From JAVBJV01 sp031546815 (GTDB lineage Bacteria > Pseudomonadota > Alphaproteobacteria > Acetobacterales > Acetobacteraceae), in the NCBI GenBank assembly GCA_031546815.1, contig JAVBJV010000018.1, positions 83,803-147,802 of the forward strand: 64,000 nt of DNA, in the 5' to 3' direction. Shown in pieces: positions 42,581-50,446 of this stretch; the stretch's first letter is position 1, and each line of letters begins with the position of its first letter. The notes beneath the pieces are model-generated. The model ran no database searches, was not told the DNA's origin, and saw only the letters and a program-made list of their open reading frames with translations. Made by a program: the position numbers and the translations under genes.

Positions 42581-43954
42581 ATGCGGTTCCAACCGGCTCC
42601 TTTTCTGGCTTTTACCGCCCTTCTGCTGCTGACGGCCTGTGGTGGCCAGAACAGTGCCAGCCTGCGATCGGGCGGTGCGAACCGCTCCGCTTACGGCTAT
42701 GCTCCGCCGGGGCCGCCCAGCGATCCGTGGGGCCCGTATATCCGCGAAGCATCCCAGAAATACGACGTGCCGGAACGCTGGATCCGTGAAGTCATTCGCG
42801 TGGAATCCGGTGGCCGCATGACGATGAACGGTACGCCCATCACGTCTGGCGCTGGCGCCATGGGGCTGATGCAGGTGATGCCCGGCACATACGCCGAGCT
42901 GCGTGACCGCTACGACCTCGGCCCCGATGCATATAACCCGCATGACAACATCATGGCGGGCACGGCTTATATCCGCGAGCTTTACAACCAGTATGGCTCA
43001 CCGGGCTTCCTGGCCGCGTATAATGGCGGGCCGCGTCGCCTCGAAAACTATCTGTACGGCAATCGTGGTCTGCCCACCGAAACCCGTAACTATGTCGCGA
43101 AGATCGCGCCGTACATCGCCGACGCGCATCCTGTGAATCGTGCCGCACCCGAAGTTTATGCCGCAGCGGCGCTGCCTGTGAACATTGCGCCCGGCCCGCG
43201 CCGGAACAGCGAATTCATGGTAGCGCGCAATGCTGGCCGTCCGGCATCGCTGGCGCTGGCATCGAACAGCGCGCCTGCGCCGATCTCGTATCGTATGTCG
43301 GCGCCGTCAGTTCAGGTGGCGGCTCTGTCGCAGCCCGCGGCCCCCGCGCAGGACAGCGCGCCCGCACCGATTTCGTATCGCATGTCGGCACCGCCGGTTC
43401 AGGTGGCGCAAGCCACGCCCGAACCCGCAGCGCCTGCGCCGGTTTCGTATCGCATGTCGTCTCCGCCGCCGGTCGAAGTGGCAGAGGCCGCACCCGCGCA
43501 TGACAACACGCCTGCCCCGATTTCGTATCGCATGTCGTCTCCGCCGCCGGTTCAGGTGGCGGAAGCTGAACCTGCCGCAACGCCGGCTCGCGTTCCGTTC
43601 GGTCGTGGCGCCGTGCCGGTGGGCAGCAGCCCGTTCCGGCTGATCTCCTCGGCGCAGGCCAGCACCACGGCAGCACCGGCGCGTACGACGACCTCGGCGT
43701 CGGGTGCATGGGCGGTGCAGGTGGGGGCGTTCGCGTCCGAATCCCAGGCACGTGGCGCAACTGGCCGCGCCCAGAGCAGCGCGCAGGAATTGTCGCGTGC
43801 CCGCACACTGGTTACTGCGGTGCAGCAGGGTCGCAGCACCCTGTATCGCGCGCGTCTCGCCGGTCTGTCGCGTGAAGCTGCAACGGCGGCGTGCGAACGC
43901 CTCAGCCGGGCGCGTTCGACCTGCGTGGTGCTTTCGCCCGACGCGCAGGGCTGA
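42581..43954 (+). CDS. Lytic transglycosylase lipoprotein with a repeat linker and SPOR domain
   Basis: 457 residues from ATG 42581. The leader ends in the lipobox LTAC. The SLT domain (about 50-165) has the catalytic Glu in REVIRVESGGRM, then GAMGLMQVMPGTYAEL and FLAAYNGGPRRL. Next are four copies of a PAPISYRMSxPPVQVA unit (about 235-340), and the C-terminus is a SPOR domain (AWAVQVGAFASESQA to CVVLSPD, about 380-455). The enzyme would cleave glycan strands to anhydromuropeptides; SPOR would direct it to denuded septal peptidoglycan, as in RlpA or DamX. A GTG one codon upstream is possible. Confidence 0.92.
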   Translation: MRFQPAPFLAFTALLLLTACGGQNSASLRSGGANRSAYGYAPPGPPSDPWGPYIREASQKYDVPERWIREVIRVESGGRMTMNGTPITSGAGAMGLMQVMPGTYAELRDRYDLGPDAYNPHDNIMAGTAYIRELYNQYGSPGFLAAYNGGPRRLENYLYGNRGLPTETRNYVAKIAPYIADAHPVNRAAPEVYAAAALPVNIAPGPRRNSEFMVARNAGRPASLALASNSAPAPISYRMSAPSVQVAALSQPAAPAQDSAPAPISYRMSAPPVQVAQATPEPAAPAPVSYRMSSPPPVEVAEAAPAHDNTPAPISYRMSSPPPVQVAEAEPAATPARVPFGRGAVPVGSSPFRLISSAQASTTAAPARTTTSASGAWAVQVGAFASESQARGATGRAQSSAQELSRARTLVTAVQQGRSTLYRARLAGLSREAATAACERLSRARSTCVVLSPDAQG

Positions 43955-43983
43955 ACGCAGCCAATCGGCCACTGAATATTGTG

Positions 43984-44006
43984 AAAAGCCCCTTCGGGGG
44001 CTTTTT
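43984..44006 (+). terminator. Rho-independent terminator of the transglycosylase
   Basis: AAAAGCCCC-TTCG-GGGGCTTTTT: a perfect stem with a UUCG tetraloop followed by further T-rich sequence, 30 bases after the stop codon. Confidence 0.92.
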
Positions 44007-44152
44007 GCATTTTTATGCGCGCGCCGTCCCCGGGGCTATCTTGATCCCGCTGAGGAGCAAGCGCATGGTTTCTCCCAAGGCGATGGTGTGTGCCATCACC
44101 AATGATCATACCGGCACCATATGCGCGCCGGAAAATGGGGGAATAATCGGAC

Positions 44153-46279
44153 ATGCCGGCTGATGGCGGAACTGTAACGGGCAATCGTTTTTCTTCTCTG
44201 ACACCGATGCTGGCACCGCGTTCGGTGGCGGTGATCGGCGCGTCGGACGACAAGCTTCGCATTGGCGGGCGTCCCATCTCCTACATGCTGCAGCGCGGCT
44301 ATCAGGGGCGGCTGATGCCGGTGAACCCTAACCGTTCGACGGTGCAGGGACTGCCGGCCTATGCCTCGGTGATGGATCTGCCCGAAGTGCCCGATGTGGG
44401 CATTGTGGCGGTGCCGGCCTCGGCGGCGGTCGATGCGGTGGAAGCACTGGGCAAGCGCGGCAGTCGCGCGGCCATTGTGTTCACCGCCGGGTTTGCCGAA
44501 GTGGGCGACGAAGGGGCGGCGGCGCAGGCGAAGATGCTGGCGATTGCGCGCCAGTACAACATGCGTCTTCTGGGGCCGAACTGCCTGGGCGCGATGAACG
44601 CCAACATCAACTTCTTCCCGATCTTCACCTCGGCGTTCGAGAACGGCTGGCCGAAGCCGGGCAACGTCGCCATCGCCAGCCAGTCCGGCGCGTATGGCAC
44701 GCATCTGTTCTCGGTTGCGCGCGATCACGGGCTGGGTGTGCCGCTGGTGGTGACCACCGGTAACGAAGGCGACGTGACGATCGGCGACGCCATCGGCTGG
44801 CTGGTCGAAAATCCCGAGACCGAAGTGATCGCCGCTTACTGCGAAGGCATCCGCGAATCCGACAGCCTGATCGCCGCTCTGGCCGCCGCCCGTGCGGCGC
44901 GCAAGCCGGTGGTGATGATGAAGGTCGGCAAGTCGCAGCTTGGTGCCTCGGCCGCACAGTCGCACACGGCGTCGATCGCGGGAGACGACGCGGTGACCGA
45001 AGCTGTGTTCGCCGAATTCGGCGTGCAGCGCGCGCGTACCACGGAAGAAATGCTCGACATCGCCTATGCGGCCACGCGGCGCATCTATCCGGCGAACAAT
45101 ACGCTGGGCGTGCTGACTGTTTCGGGCGGCGCGGGCGTGCTGATCAGCGATGCGGCGGAAGCGCTCGGCCTGCCGATGCCCGAAATGCCGGAAGCGGCGC
45201 AGAAGAAGCTGAAGGAACTGGTCTCGTTCTCCAGCCCGCGCAACCCGGTGGATTGCACCGCGCAGGCGACCAACGACATGACTCTGGTCAGCAGGTTCGG
45301 CAATGCGATGGTGGAAGACGGTGGCTACACATCGGTGCTGTCGTTCTTTGCGCATGTTGGGGCCTCGCCCAGCGTGGCGCCGAAGTTGCGTGAACAGCTT
45401 AAGATCGTGCGCGATGCACACCCCGACCGGCTGTATGCGCTGTCGGTCACCGCACCCAAGGAACGCGTGGCCGAATACGAGGCCGATGGATTCCTGGTCT
45501 ACGAAGATCCCTCGCGCGCGACGATCGCCCTCGCCGCAATGGGCAAGTATGGCGAGGCATTTGCCGCGCCCACACCCTCGACCCCGCCGGTGATGAAGCG
45601 CATCGCACTGCCCGCCACATCGCCCAGCGAAGCGGAAGCCAAGCGCATCCTGACCGAAGCGGGGATTCCCGCTGCGCCGGAACGTGCCTGTGCCTCGGCC
45701 GATGAAGCGGTGGTTGCGGCCTCGCTGATGGGGGGCAAGGTGGTGATGAAGATCCTGTCGCCCGATATCCTGCACAAATCGGAAATCGGCGGCGTGCTGC
45801 TCGACATCGTGGGCGAGGCGGCGATCCGCACCGGCTTTGCCACGTTGATGGAACGCGCCGCGAAGCGCGCCCCCAATGCGCGCATCGAAGGTGTGCTGGT
45901 GGCCAAGCAGCTCAGCGGCGGCACGGAATGCATCCTCGGCATTCATCGTGACCCGGTGTTCGGCCCGGTGGCGATGGTGGGTCTGGGCGGCGTGTTCGTC
46001 GAGATCCTGAAGGACGTGTCGTTCCGTCGCTGCCCGTTCGGCGTGACCGAAGCCGAGACGATGATCCGCTCGCTGCGCGGCTTCCCGCTGCTGGATGGCG
46101 CGCGCGGCCGCCCGAAGGCCGATATCAAGGCGCTGGCCAATGCGCTGGCGCAGCTCTCGGCGTTTGCCAGCGCGCATCCGGAAGTTGCCTCGATCGATAT
46201 CAACCCCGTATTCGTGATGAAAGAAGGCGACGGCGTGTTTGCTGCCGACGCCGTGATCGAAATTGGAGCCTCTCACTGA
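44153..46279 (+). CDS. NDP-forming acyl-CoA synthetase (acetate-CoA ligase family)
   Basis: 708 residues, a fused alpha-beta ADP-forming acyl-CoA synthetase. The N-terminal CoA-binding domain has SVAVIGASDDKLRIGGRP and VPASAAVDAVEALGKRG. The succinyl-CoA-synthetase-like domain has LGPNCLGAMN, SQSGAYGTHLFSVARDHGLG and the phospho-histidine loop SHTASIAGDD. The C-terminal ATP-grasp domain has VVMKILSPDILHKSEIGGVL and GGVFVEILKDVSFR. It activates a carboxylic acid to its CoA ester (or the reverse). The substrate is unknown. It overlaps the next gene by one base. Confidence 0.9.
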   Translation: MPADGGTVTGNRFSSLTPMLAPRSVAVIGASDDKLRIGGRPISYMLQRGYQGRLMPVNPNRSTVQGLPAYASVMDLPEVPDVGIVAVPASAAVDAVEALGKRGSRAAIVFTAGFAEVGDEGAAAQAKMLAIARQYNMRLLGPNCLGAMNANINFFPIFTSAFENGWPKPGNVAIASQSGAYGTHLFSVARDHGLGVPLVVTTGNEGDVTIGDAIGWLVENPETEVIAAYCEGIRESDSLIAALAAARAARKPVVMMKVGKSQLGASAAQSHTASIAGDDAVTEAVFAEFGVQRARTTEEMLDIAYAATRRIYPANNTLGVLTVSGGAGVLISDAAEALGLPMPEMPEAAQKKLKELVSFSSPRNPVDCTAQATNDMTLVSRFGNAMVEDGGYTSVLSFFAHVGASPSVAPKLREQLKIVRDAHPDRLYALSVTAPKERVAEYEADGFLVYEDPSRATIALAAMGKYGEAFAAPTPSTPPVMKRIALPATSPSEAEAKRILTEAGIPAAPERACASADEAVVAASLMGGKVVMKILSPDILHKSEIGGVLLDIVGEAAIRTGFATLMERAAKRAPNARIEGVLVAKQLSGGTECILGIHRDPVFGPVAMVGLGGVFVEILKDVSFRRCPFGVTEAETMIRSLRGFPLLDGARGRPKADIKALANALAQLSAFASAHPEVASIDINPVFVMKEGDGVFAADAVIEIGASH

Positions 46280-47130
46280 TGACTGCCACGTATGAAAAAC
46301 TGATGGCCTATCCGATTCCGGAAATCCGTCAGACGCTGACCCGCCGGGACACGATGCTGTATGCCGCCTCGATCGGCCTGGCGCAGGACCCGATGGACGA
46401 GGCGCAGCTGCGCTTCGTGTATGAAAAGAACCTGCTGTCGATGCCGTCGATGGCGGTGGTGCTGGCTGCGCCCGGCATCTGGCTGGCCAAGCCCGACACC
46501 GGGGTCGATTACGTGAAGGTGGTGCACGGCGAACAGGGCTTTGTGCTGCACAAGCCGATCCCGGTGGAAGGCGAACTGATCGGCAAGTCGCGCGTGACCG
46601 GCATCATCGACAAGGGTGAAGGCAAGGGCGCGTTGCTGTATTCGGAACGCGACATCATCGACGCGAAGACCGGCGATCTGCTGGCCACCACTACCAGCAC
46701 CACGTTCATGCGCGGCAATGGCGGTATTGGTGGGCCGGGTGCGGTGGCGAAGACCGTGCACCCGATCCCCGAGCGCGCGCCGGACGAAGTGGTAACGCTG
46801 GCGACGCGCCAGGAACAGGCGGTCTATTACCGGCTGAACGGCGACAACAACCCGCTGCACATCGAACCCGCCGTGGCGGCCAAGGCCGGTTTCCCGCGCC
46901 CGATCCTGCACGGCCTGTGCACCTATGGCGTGGTGTGCCACGCGCTGGTGAAGGTGCTGGGCGGGTACGATCCCACGCGGATGAAGGCGATGGACGGCCG
47001 GTTCTCCTCGCCGGTATTCCCGGGTGAAACCATCGTGACCGAGATCTGGAAGGCCGAAGGCGCGTTCCGTGCCAAGGTCGCGGAACGTGATATTGTGGTG
47101 CTGAACAACGGTAAGGCCGTGTTTGGCTGA
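46279..47130 (+). CDS. MaoC-type enoyl-CoA hydratase (two hotdog domains)
   Basis: 283 residues. The N-terminal hotdog half (about 1-135) is degenerate, and the C-terminal half carries the hydratase 2 motif YRLNGDNNPLHIEPAVAAK (about 178-196) with the catalytic Asp/His, followed by GFPRPILHGLCTYG. Hydratase 2 proteins add water to trans-2-enoyl-CoA giving the (R)-3-hydroxyacyl-CoA. This layout resembles eukaryotic MFE2 and bacterial ChsH-like or PhaJ-like hydratases. It overlaps the synthetase stop, so the two are coupled. Confidence 0.92.
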   Translation: MTATYEKLMAYPIPEIRQTLTRRDTMLYAASIGLAQDPMDEAQLRFVYEKNLLSMPSMAVVLAAPGIWLAKPDTGVDYVKVVHGEQGFVLHKPIPVEGELIGKSRVTGIIDKGEGKGALLYSERDIIDAKTGDLLATTTSTTFMRGNGGIGGPGAVAKTVHPIPERAPDEVVTLATRQEQAVYYRLNGDNNPLHIEPAVAAKAGFPRPILHGLCTYGVVCHALVKVLGGYDPTRMKAMDGRFSSPVFPGETIVTEIWKAEGAFRAKVAERDIVVLNNGKAVFG

Positions 47131-47141
47131 ACTGAATACTG

Positions 47142-47173
47142 TTCGCTGTGCGCAATTTTGTGCGCACAGCGAA
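47142..47173 (+). terminator. Perfect 13-bp hairpin between the MaoC and CoA-transferase genes
   Basis: TTCGCTGTGCGCA (47142-47154) and TGCGCACAGCGAA (47161-47173) are exact reverse complements with loop ATTTTG. It begins 12 bases after the MaoC stop. There is no T-run. It may attenuate or stabilise the transcript, or be the binding site of a dimeric regulator. Confidence 0.55.
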
Positions 47174-47242
47174 CGCAACGCTGGTGTGCGCTGAGCGCCG
47201 GCTCTACGCCTAGCGCCCGAGATAACAGAAAGCCTGGGTTTC

Positions 47243-47947
47243 ATGATCGACAAAACTGTCCGCACCATTGCCGAGGCAATGGAAGGGGTTCGTGATGGCT
47301 CCATCGTGCTGGTTGGCGGCTTTGGCCATGTCGGCACGCCGAATACTCTGATCGAGGGGCTGATCGAACAGGGCGCGAAAGACCTGACCATCGTCAGCAA
47401 CAATGCGGGCGTCGGTCTGCATGGGTTGGCGAAGCTGATGGATCTGGGCCGCGTGCGTCGCGTGATCTGCTCGTATCCGCGCAGTGCCGGATCGGTGGTG
47501 TTCGAACGTCTGTACAGCGCCGGCAAGCTGGAACTTGAAATCGTTCCGCAGGGCACGATGGCCGAACGTATGCGTGCGGCTGGTGCGGGCATCCCCGCCT
47601 TCTTCACTCCCACGGGTGCCGGCACGCAGCTGGCCGAGGGCAAGGAACAGCGCGAGATCGACGGTCGCCTGTGCGTGCTGGAAAAGGCGCTGCACGGCGA
47701 TATCGCGCTGGTGGAAGCCTGGGAAGCTGATCGCTGGGGTAACCTGACCTACAAGCAGTCCGGCCGGAACTTCAATCCGGTGATGGCGATGGCGGCCAAG
47801 CTGACCATCGTGCAGGCACAGCACATCGTGAAACTGGGCGATCTGTCGCCCGAGAACATCGTGACGCCGGGCGTGTTTGTGAACCGCGTGCTGCATGTGC
47901 CGTACGGCGAGCCGATGCTCGAAGCCGATGCGAAGAAGGTGGCCTGA
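47243..47947 (+). CDS. 3-oxoacid CoA-transferase, subunit A
   Basis: 234 residues, family I CoA-transferase alpha subunit: GSIVLVGGFGHVGTPNTLIE, LTIVSNNAGVGLHGLAKLM and the QGTMAERMRAAGAGIPAFFT block (about 100-120). With the next gene it would transfer CoA from succinyl-CoA to a 3-oxoacid (acetoacetate- or 3-oxoadipate-type). Substrate choice between Sco and Pca types cannot be made from sequence inspection. Three bases separate the stop from the next reading frame. Confidence 0.92.
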   Translation: MIDKTVRTIAEAMEGVRDGSIVLVGGFGHVGTPNTLIEGLIEQGAKDLTIVSNNAGVGLHGLAKLMDLGRVRRVICSYPRSAGSVVFERLYSAGKLELEIVPQGTMAERMRAAGAGIPAFFTPTGAGTQLAEGKEQREIDGRLCVLEKALHGDIALVEAWEADRWGNLTYKQSGRNFNPVMAMAAKLTIVQAQHIVKLGDLSPENIVTPGVFVNRVLHVPYGEPMLEADAKKVA

Positions 47948-47959
47948 GGAATGGATGCC

Positions 47960-48607
47960 ATGACCGAAGTAAAGCCTTTCAGCCGCAGCCAGATCGCCGC
48001 CCGCATTGCCGCCGATATTCCGGAAGGCTGGTGCGTCAATCTGGGGATCGGCATTCCCACCATGGTGGCCGACCACGTGAATGATCGCGAAGTGATCTTC
48101 CAGTCCGAAAACGGTGTGATCGGTGTTGGTCCCGCACCGGAACGCGATGCGATCCAGCCCTGGCTGATCAACGCTTCGAAAGCCTATATCACGATGATCC
48201 CCGGCGGTTGCTTCGTGCACCACGCCGACAGCTTCGCGATGATCCGCGGTGGGCACATCGACCTGTGCGTGCTGGGCGCGTTCGAGGTTGCGCAGAACGG
48301 CGACATCGCCAACTGGGCCACCAGCGGCAACGACAAGGCCCCCGCTGTCGGCGGTGCGATGGATCTGGCCGCGGGTGCGAAACGCCTGTGGGTCGCGATG
48401 GAGCACACCACGAAGGAAGGCGCGCCCAAGCTGGTCGAAAATTGTTTGTATCCGCTGACGGCGCTGGGCGTGGTGTCGCGCGTTTATACCAATCTTGCGG
48501 TGCTTGATGTCGAGAGGCGCGGCTTTGTGGTGCGGGACATGATCCCGGGCCTGAGCTTCGAGGCGCTTCAGGCGAAGACCGCCGCAAAACTGCATCTGCC
48601 CGGGTAA
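47960..48607 (+). CDS. 3-oxoacid CoA-transferase, subunit B
   Basis: 215 residues from ATG 47960, chosen because GAGGA lies nine bases upstream; ATG 47951 has no room for a ribosome-binding site. The catalytic Glu lies in FQSENGVIGVGPAP (SENG motif), preceded by CVNLGIGIPTMVADHV; NGDIANWATSGN and GGAMDLAAGAKRLWVAMEHT follow. It is the catalytic partner of the 47243 product. The next gene begins 10 bases later. Confidence 0.92.
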   Translation: MTEVKPFSRSQIAARIAADIPEGWCVNLGIGIPTMVADHVNDREVIFQSENGVIGVGPAPERDAIQPWLINASKAYITMIPGGCFVHHADSFAMIRGGHIDLCVLGAFEVAQNGDIANWATSGNDKAPAVGGAMDLAAGAKRLWVAMEHTTKEGAPKLVENCLYPLTALGVVSRVYTNLAVLDVERRGFVVRDMIPGLSFEALQAKTAAKLHLPG

Positions 48608-48617
48608 GGACAAGAAG

Positions 48618-49688
48618 ATGAGTGCTGCCGAAGAACGTTTGGAAAGCCTGCGGATGATCCGCGAATCCGCCGCGGCCATTGCGCCGCAGGGCGGGGACCT
48701 GAAGCGTATCCGCGCACAGCGTTTCACCGACCCCGGCTTCGACCGGGCGGTGTGGCGCGAGATGTGTGAACTGGGCTGGACCGGCCTGCGCGTATCGGAA
48801 GATCGCGGCGGTTCTGCTCTGGGTGTGTCGGAATTCTGCGCGCTGCTGGAAGAACTGGGCGCGGGTCTGGTGCCCGAACCGTTGATCGCCACGTCGATGG
48901 CGGCGCAGCTGCTGCTCGACCCGGTATCGGTGATCGATGGGTCGCGCATCGTGCTGCCTGCGTGGCAGGAACGCGCCAACACGCTGGATGCCACCGAATG
49001 CAGCGCCACCATCACCGGTGGCAAGCTGACCGGCGGCAAGATGTTCGTGCCGTTCGCGGGCGGGGCCGATGCATTTCTGGTCTCGGCCAGGCTGGACGGC
49101 AAGATCGCGCTGGCGCTGGTCGATGCGAAGAACGCCGTGATCCAGATTGAACGCACGCAGGATGGTGGCACGTTCGGCACGCTGACGTTCGAGAACGCCC
49201 CCTGCGAAGTTGTGGTGCAGGACGCCGCGTCCGCGCTGGATGCCGCGTTGGACGAAGCAGCGCTGGCCACGGCGGCGTATATGCTGGGTGTGATGGACCG
49301 TTCGTTCCAGATCACGCTGGAATACCTGAAGACCCGCCAGCAGTTCGGCAAGGCGATCGGGTCGTTCCAGGCCCTGCAGCATCGGGCCACCGATTTGAGC
49401 ATCCAGATCGCGCTGACGCGTGCGTCGCTGGAAAGCGCTGCGGCGTCCCTTGATGCCGGTGCGAAGGCCGACGCCCGCAAGGCGGCCGTGTCGCGTGCCA
49501 AGGCGCGTGCGACAGATGCCGGCATGCTGGTCACCCGTCAGGCGATCCAGCTGCACGGTGGCATCGGGTATACCGACGAAGCCGATGTCGGGCTTTACAC
49601 CCGCAAGGCGATGGTGCTGTCGAACCAGTATGGTGCGGCCACGCTGCATCGCCGTCGGTTCATGGCGACCGCGGTGGAGGAAGACTGA
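48618..49688 (+). CDS. Acyl-CoA dehydrogenase family protein, shorter subunit type
   Basis: 356 residues. The ACAD fold is visible, but the middle beta domain is shortened: LGWTGLRVSEDRGGSALGVS and LLEELGAGLVPEPLIATSMA at the N-terminus, RQQFGKAIGSFQALQHRATD in helix G/H, and LHGGIGYTDEADVGLYTRKA near the C-terminus. The family reaction is FAD-dependent alpha-beta dehydrogenation of acyl-CoA. The C-terminal block and length resemble the smaller subunit of two-subunit actinobacterial ACADs (FadE28-like). It overlaps the next gene by one base (ATG at 49688). Confidence 0.9.
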   Translation: MSAAEERLESLRMIRESAAAIAPQGGDLKRIRAQRFTDPGFDRAVWREMCELGWTGLRVSEDRGGSALGVSEFCALLEELGAGLVPEPLIATSMAAQLLLDPVSVIDGSRIVLPAWQERANTLDATECSATITGGKLTGGKMFVPFAGGADAFLVSARLDGKIALALVDAKNAVIQIERTQDGGTFGTLTFENAPCEVVVQDAASALDAALDEAALATAAYMLGVMDRSFQITLEYLKTRQQFGKAIGSFQALQHRATDLSIQIALTRASLESAAASLDAGAKADARKAAVSRAKARATDAGMLVTRQAIQLHGGIGYTDEADVGLYTRKAMVLSNQYGAATLHRRRFMATAVEED

Positions 49689-50443
49689 TGCTGCATGAAG
49701 AACGCGATGGCGCAACCGCCATCCTGACTCTGGACTATCCGGAACGCCGCAATGCGCTGGCGATGCCGATGCGCGTCAAGATCATCGAAGCGATGGACCA
49801 GATCGAGAGCGACACATCGGTGCGCGCGGTGGTGATCGTGGGCGGGAATGGTGTGTTCAGTGCCGGGGGCGATATCTCGGGCATGAACGCGACCGATCTG
49901 GCCTTCGGGCGCGACCGGTTTCGCAAGACGCACGATCTGGTGAAGGCGCTGGTGCATTCGTCGAAGCCGGTGATCGCGGCGGTCGAAGGCTGGTGCGTGG
50001 GGGCGGGTATGTCGCTGGCGCTGTGCTGCGACACGATCATCTCCTCGTCCGGCGCGAAGTTCATGACCGGGTTTGGCAAGATCGGCCTGATGGCGGATCT
50101 GGGCCTGCCGCATCTGCTGCCGCTGCGCGTGGGTTACGGGCGTGCGAAGCAGATCCTGCTGTATGGGGAACAGTTCGACGCGGCCGAGGCGCTGCGCATC
50201 GGGCTGGTCGACCACGTGGTGCCGGAAGGCACGGCGCTGGCCGAAGCGAAGAAGCGCGCGGCACTGTTTGCCGACATGGCGCCGCTGCCGATCGCCCTGA
50301 CGAAAGAATACATGGCGCGTGGTCTGGACGACGCGCTGGCGCTGGAACGCGATTACCAGGCCACTTTGTTTACCACCGCCGATCATCAGGAAGGCAAGGC
50401 TGCTTTCCTGGGTAAGCGTAAGCCGAACTTTACGGGGGTATAA
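49688..50443 (+). CDS. Enoyl-CoA hydratase/isomerase family protein
   Basis: 251 residues, crotonase fold. The oxyanion-hole segments are FSAGGDISGMN and EGWCVGAGMSLALCCD. At the usual catalytic position, crotonases have a Glu-containing PEI/PEV-like block; here it reads GFGKIGLMADLGLPHLLP, with Asp but no Glu at the first site, so it may be an isomerase or a different reaction type. It overlaps the preceding dehydrogenase gene and precedes the second one by 3 bases. Confidence 0.9.
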   Translation: MLHEERDGATAILTLDYPERRNALAMPMRVKIIEAMDQIESDTSVRAVVIVGGNGVFSAGGDISGMNATDLAFGRDRFRKTHDLVKALVHSSKPVIAAVEGWCVGAGMSLALCCDTIISSSGAKFMTGFGKIGLMADLGLPHLLPLRVGYGRAKQILLYGEQFDAAEALRIGLVDHVVPEGTALAEAKKRAALFADMAPLPIALTKEYMARGLDDALALERDYQATLFTTADHQEGKAAFLGKRKPNFTGV

Positions 50444-50446
50444 TCC

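Noticed and set aside
42490..42789. Plus-strand 99-codon frame before the lytic transglycosylase
   Set aside because: It reads into the transglycosylase in another frame and has no family match.
44096..46276. 726-codon minus-strand open frame opposite the acyl-CoA synthetase
   Set aside because: It is His/Arg/Gln-rich in the way antisense frames of GC-rich genes are, and it covers a well-defined plus-strand gene.
47210..49534. 774-codon minus-strand open frame opposite the CoA-transferase and dehydrogenase genes
   Set aside because: Antisense shadow of three recognised genes; no family motif.
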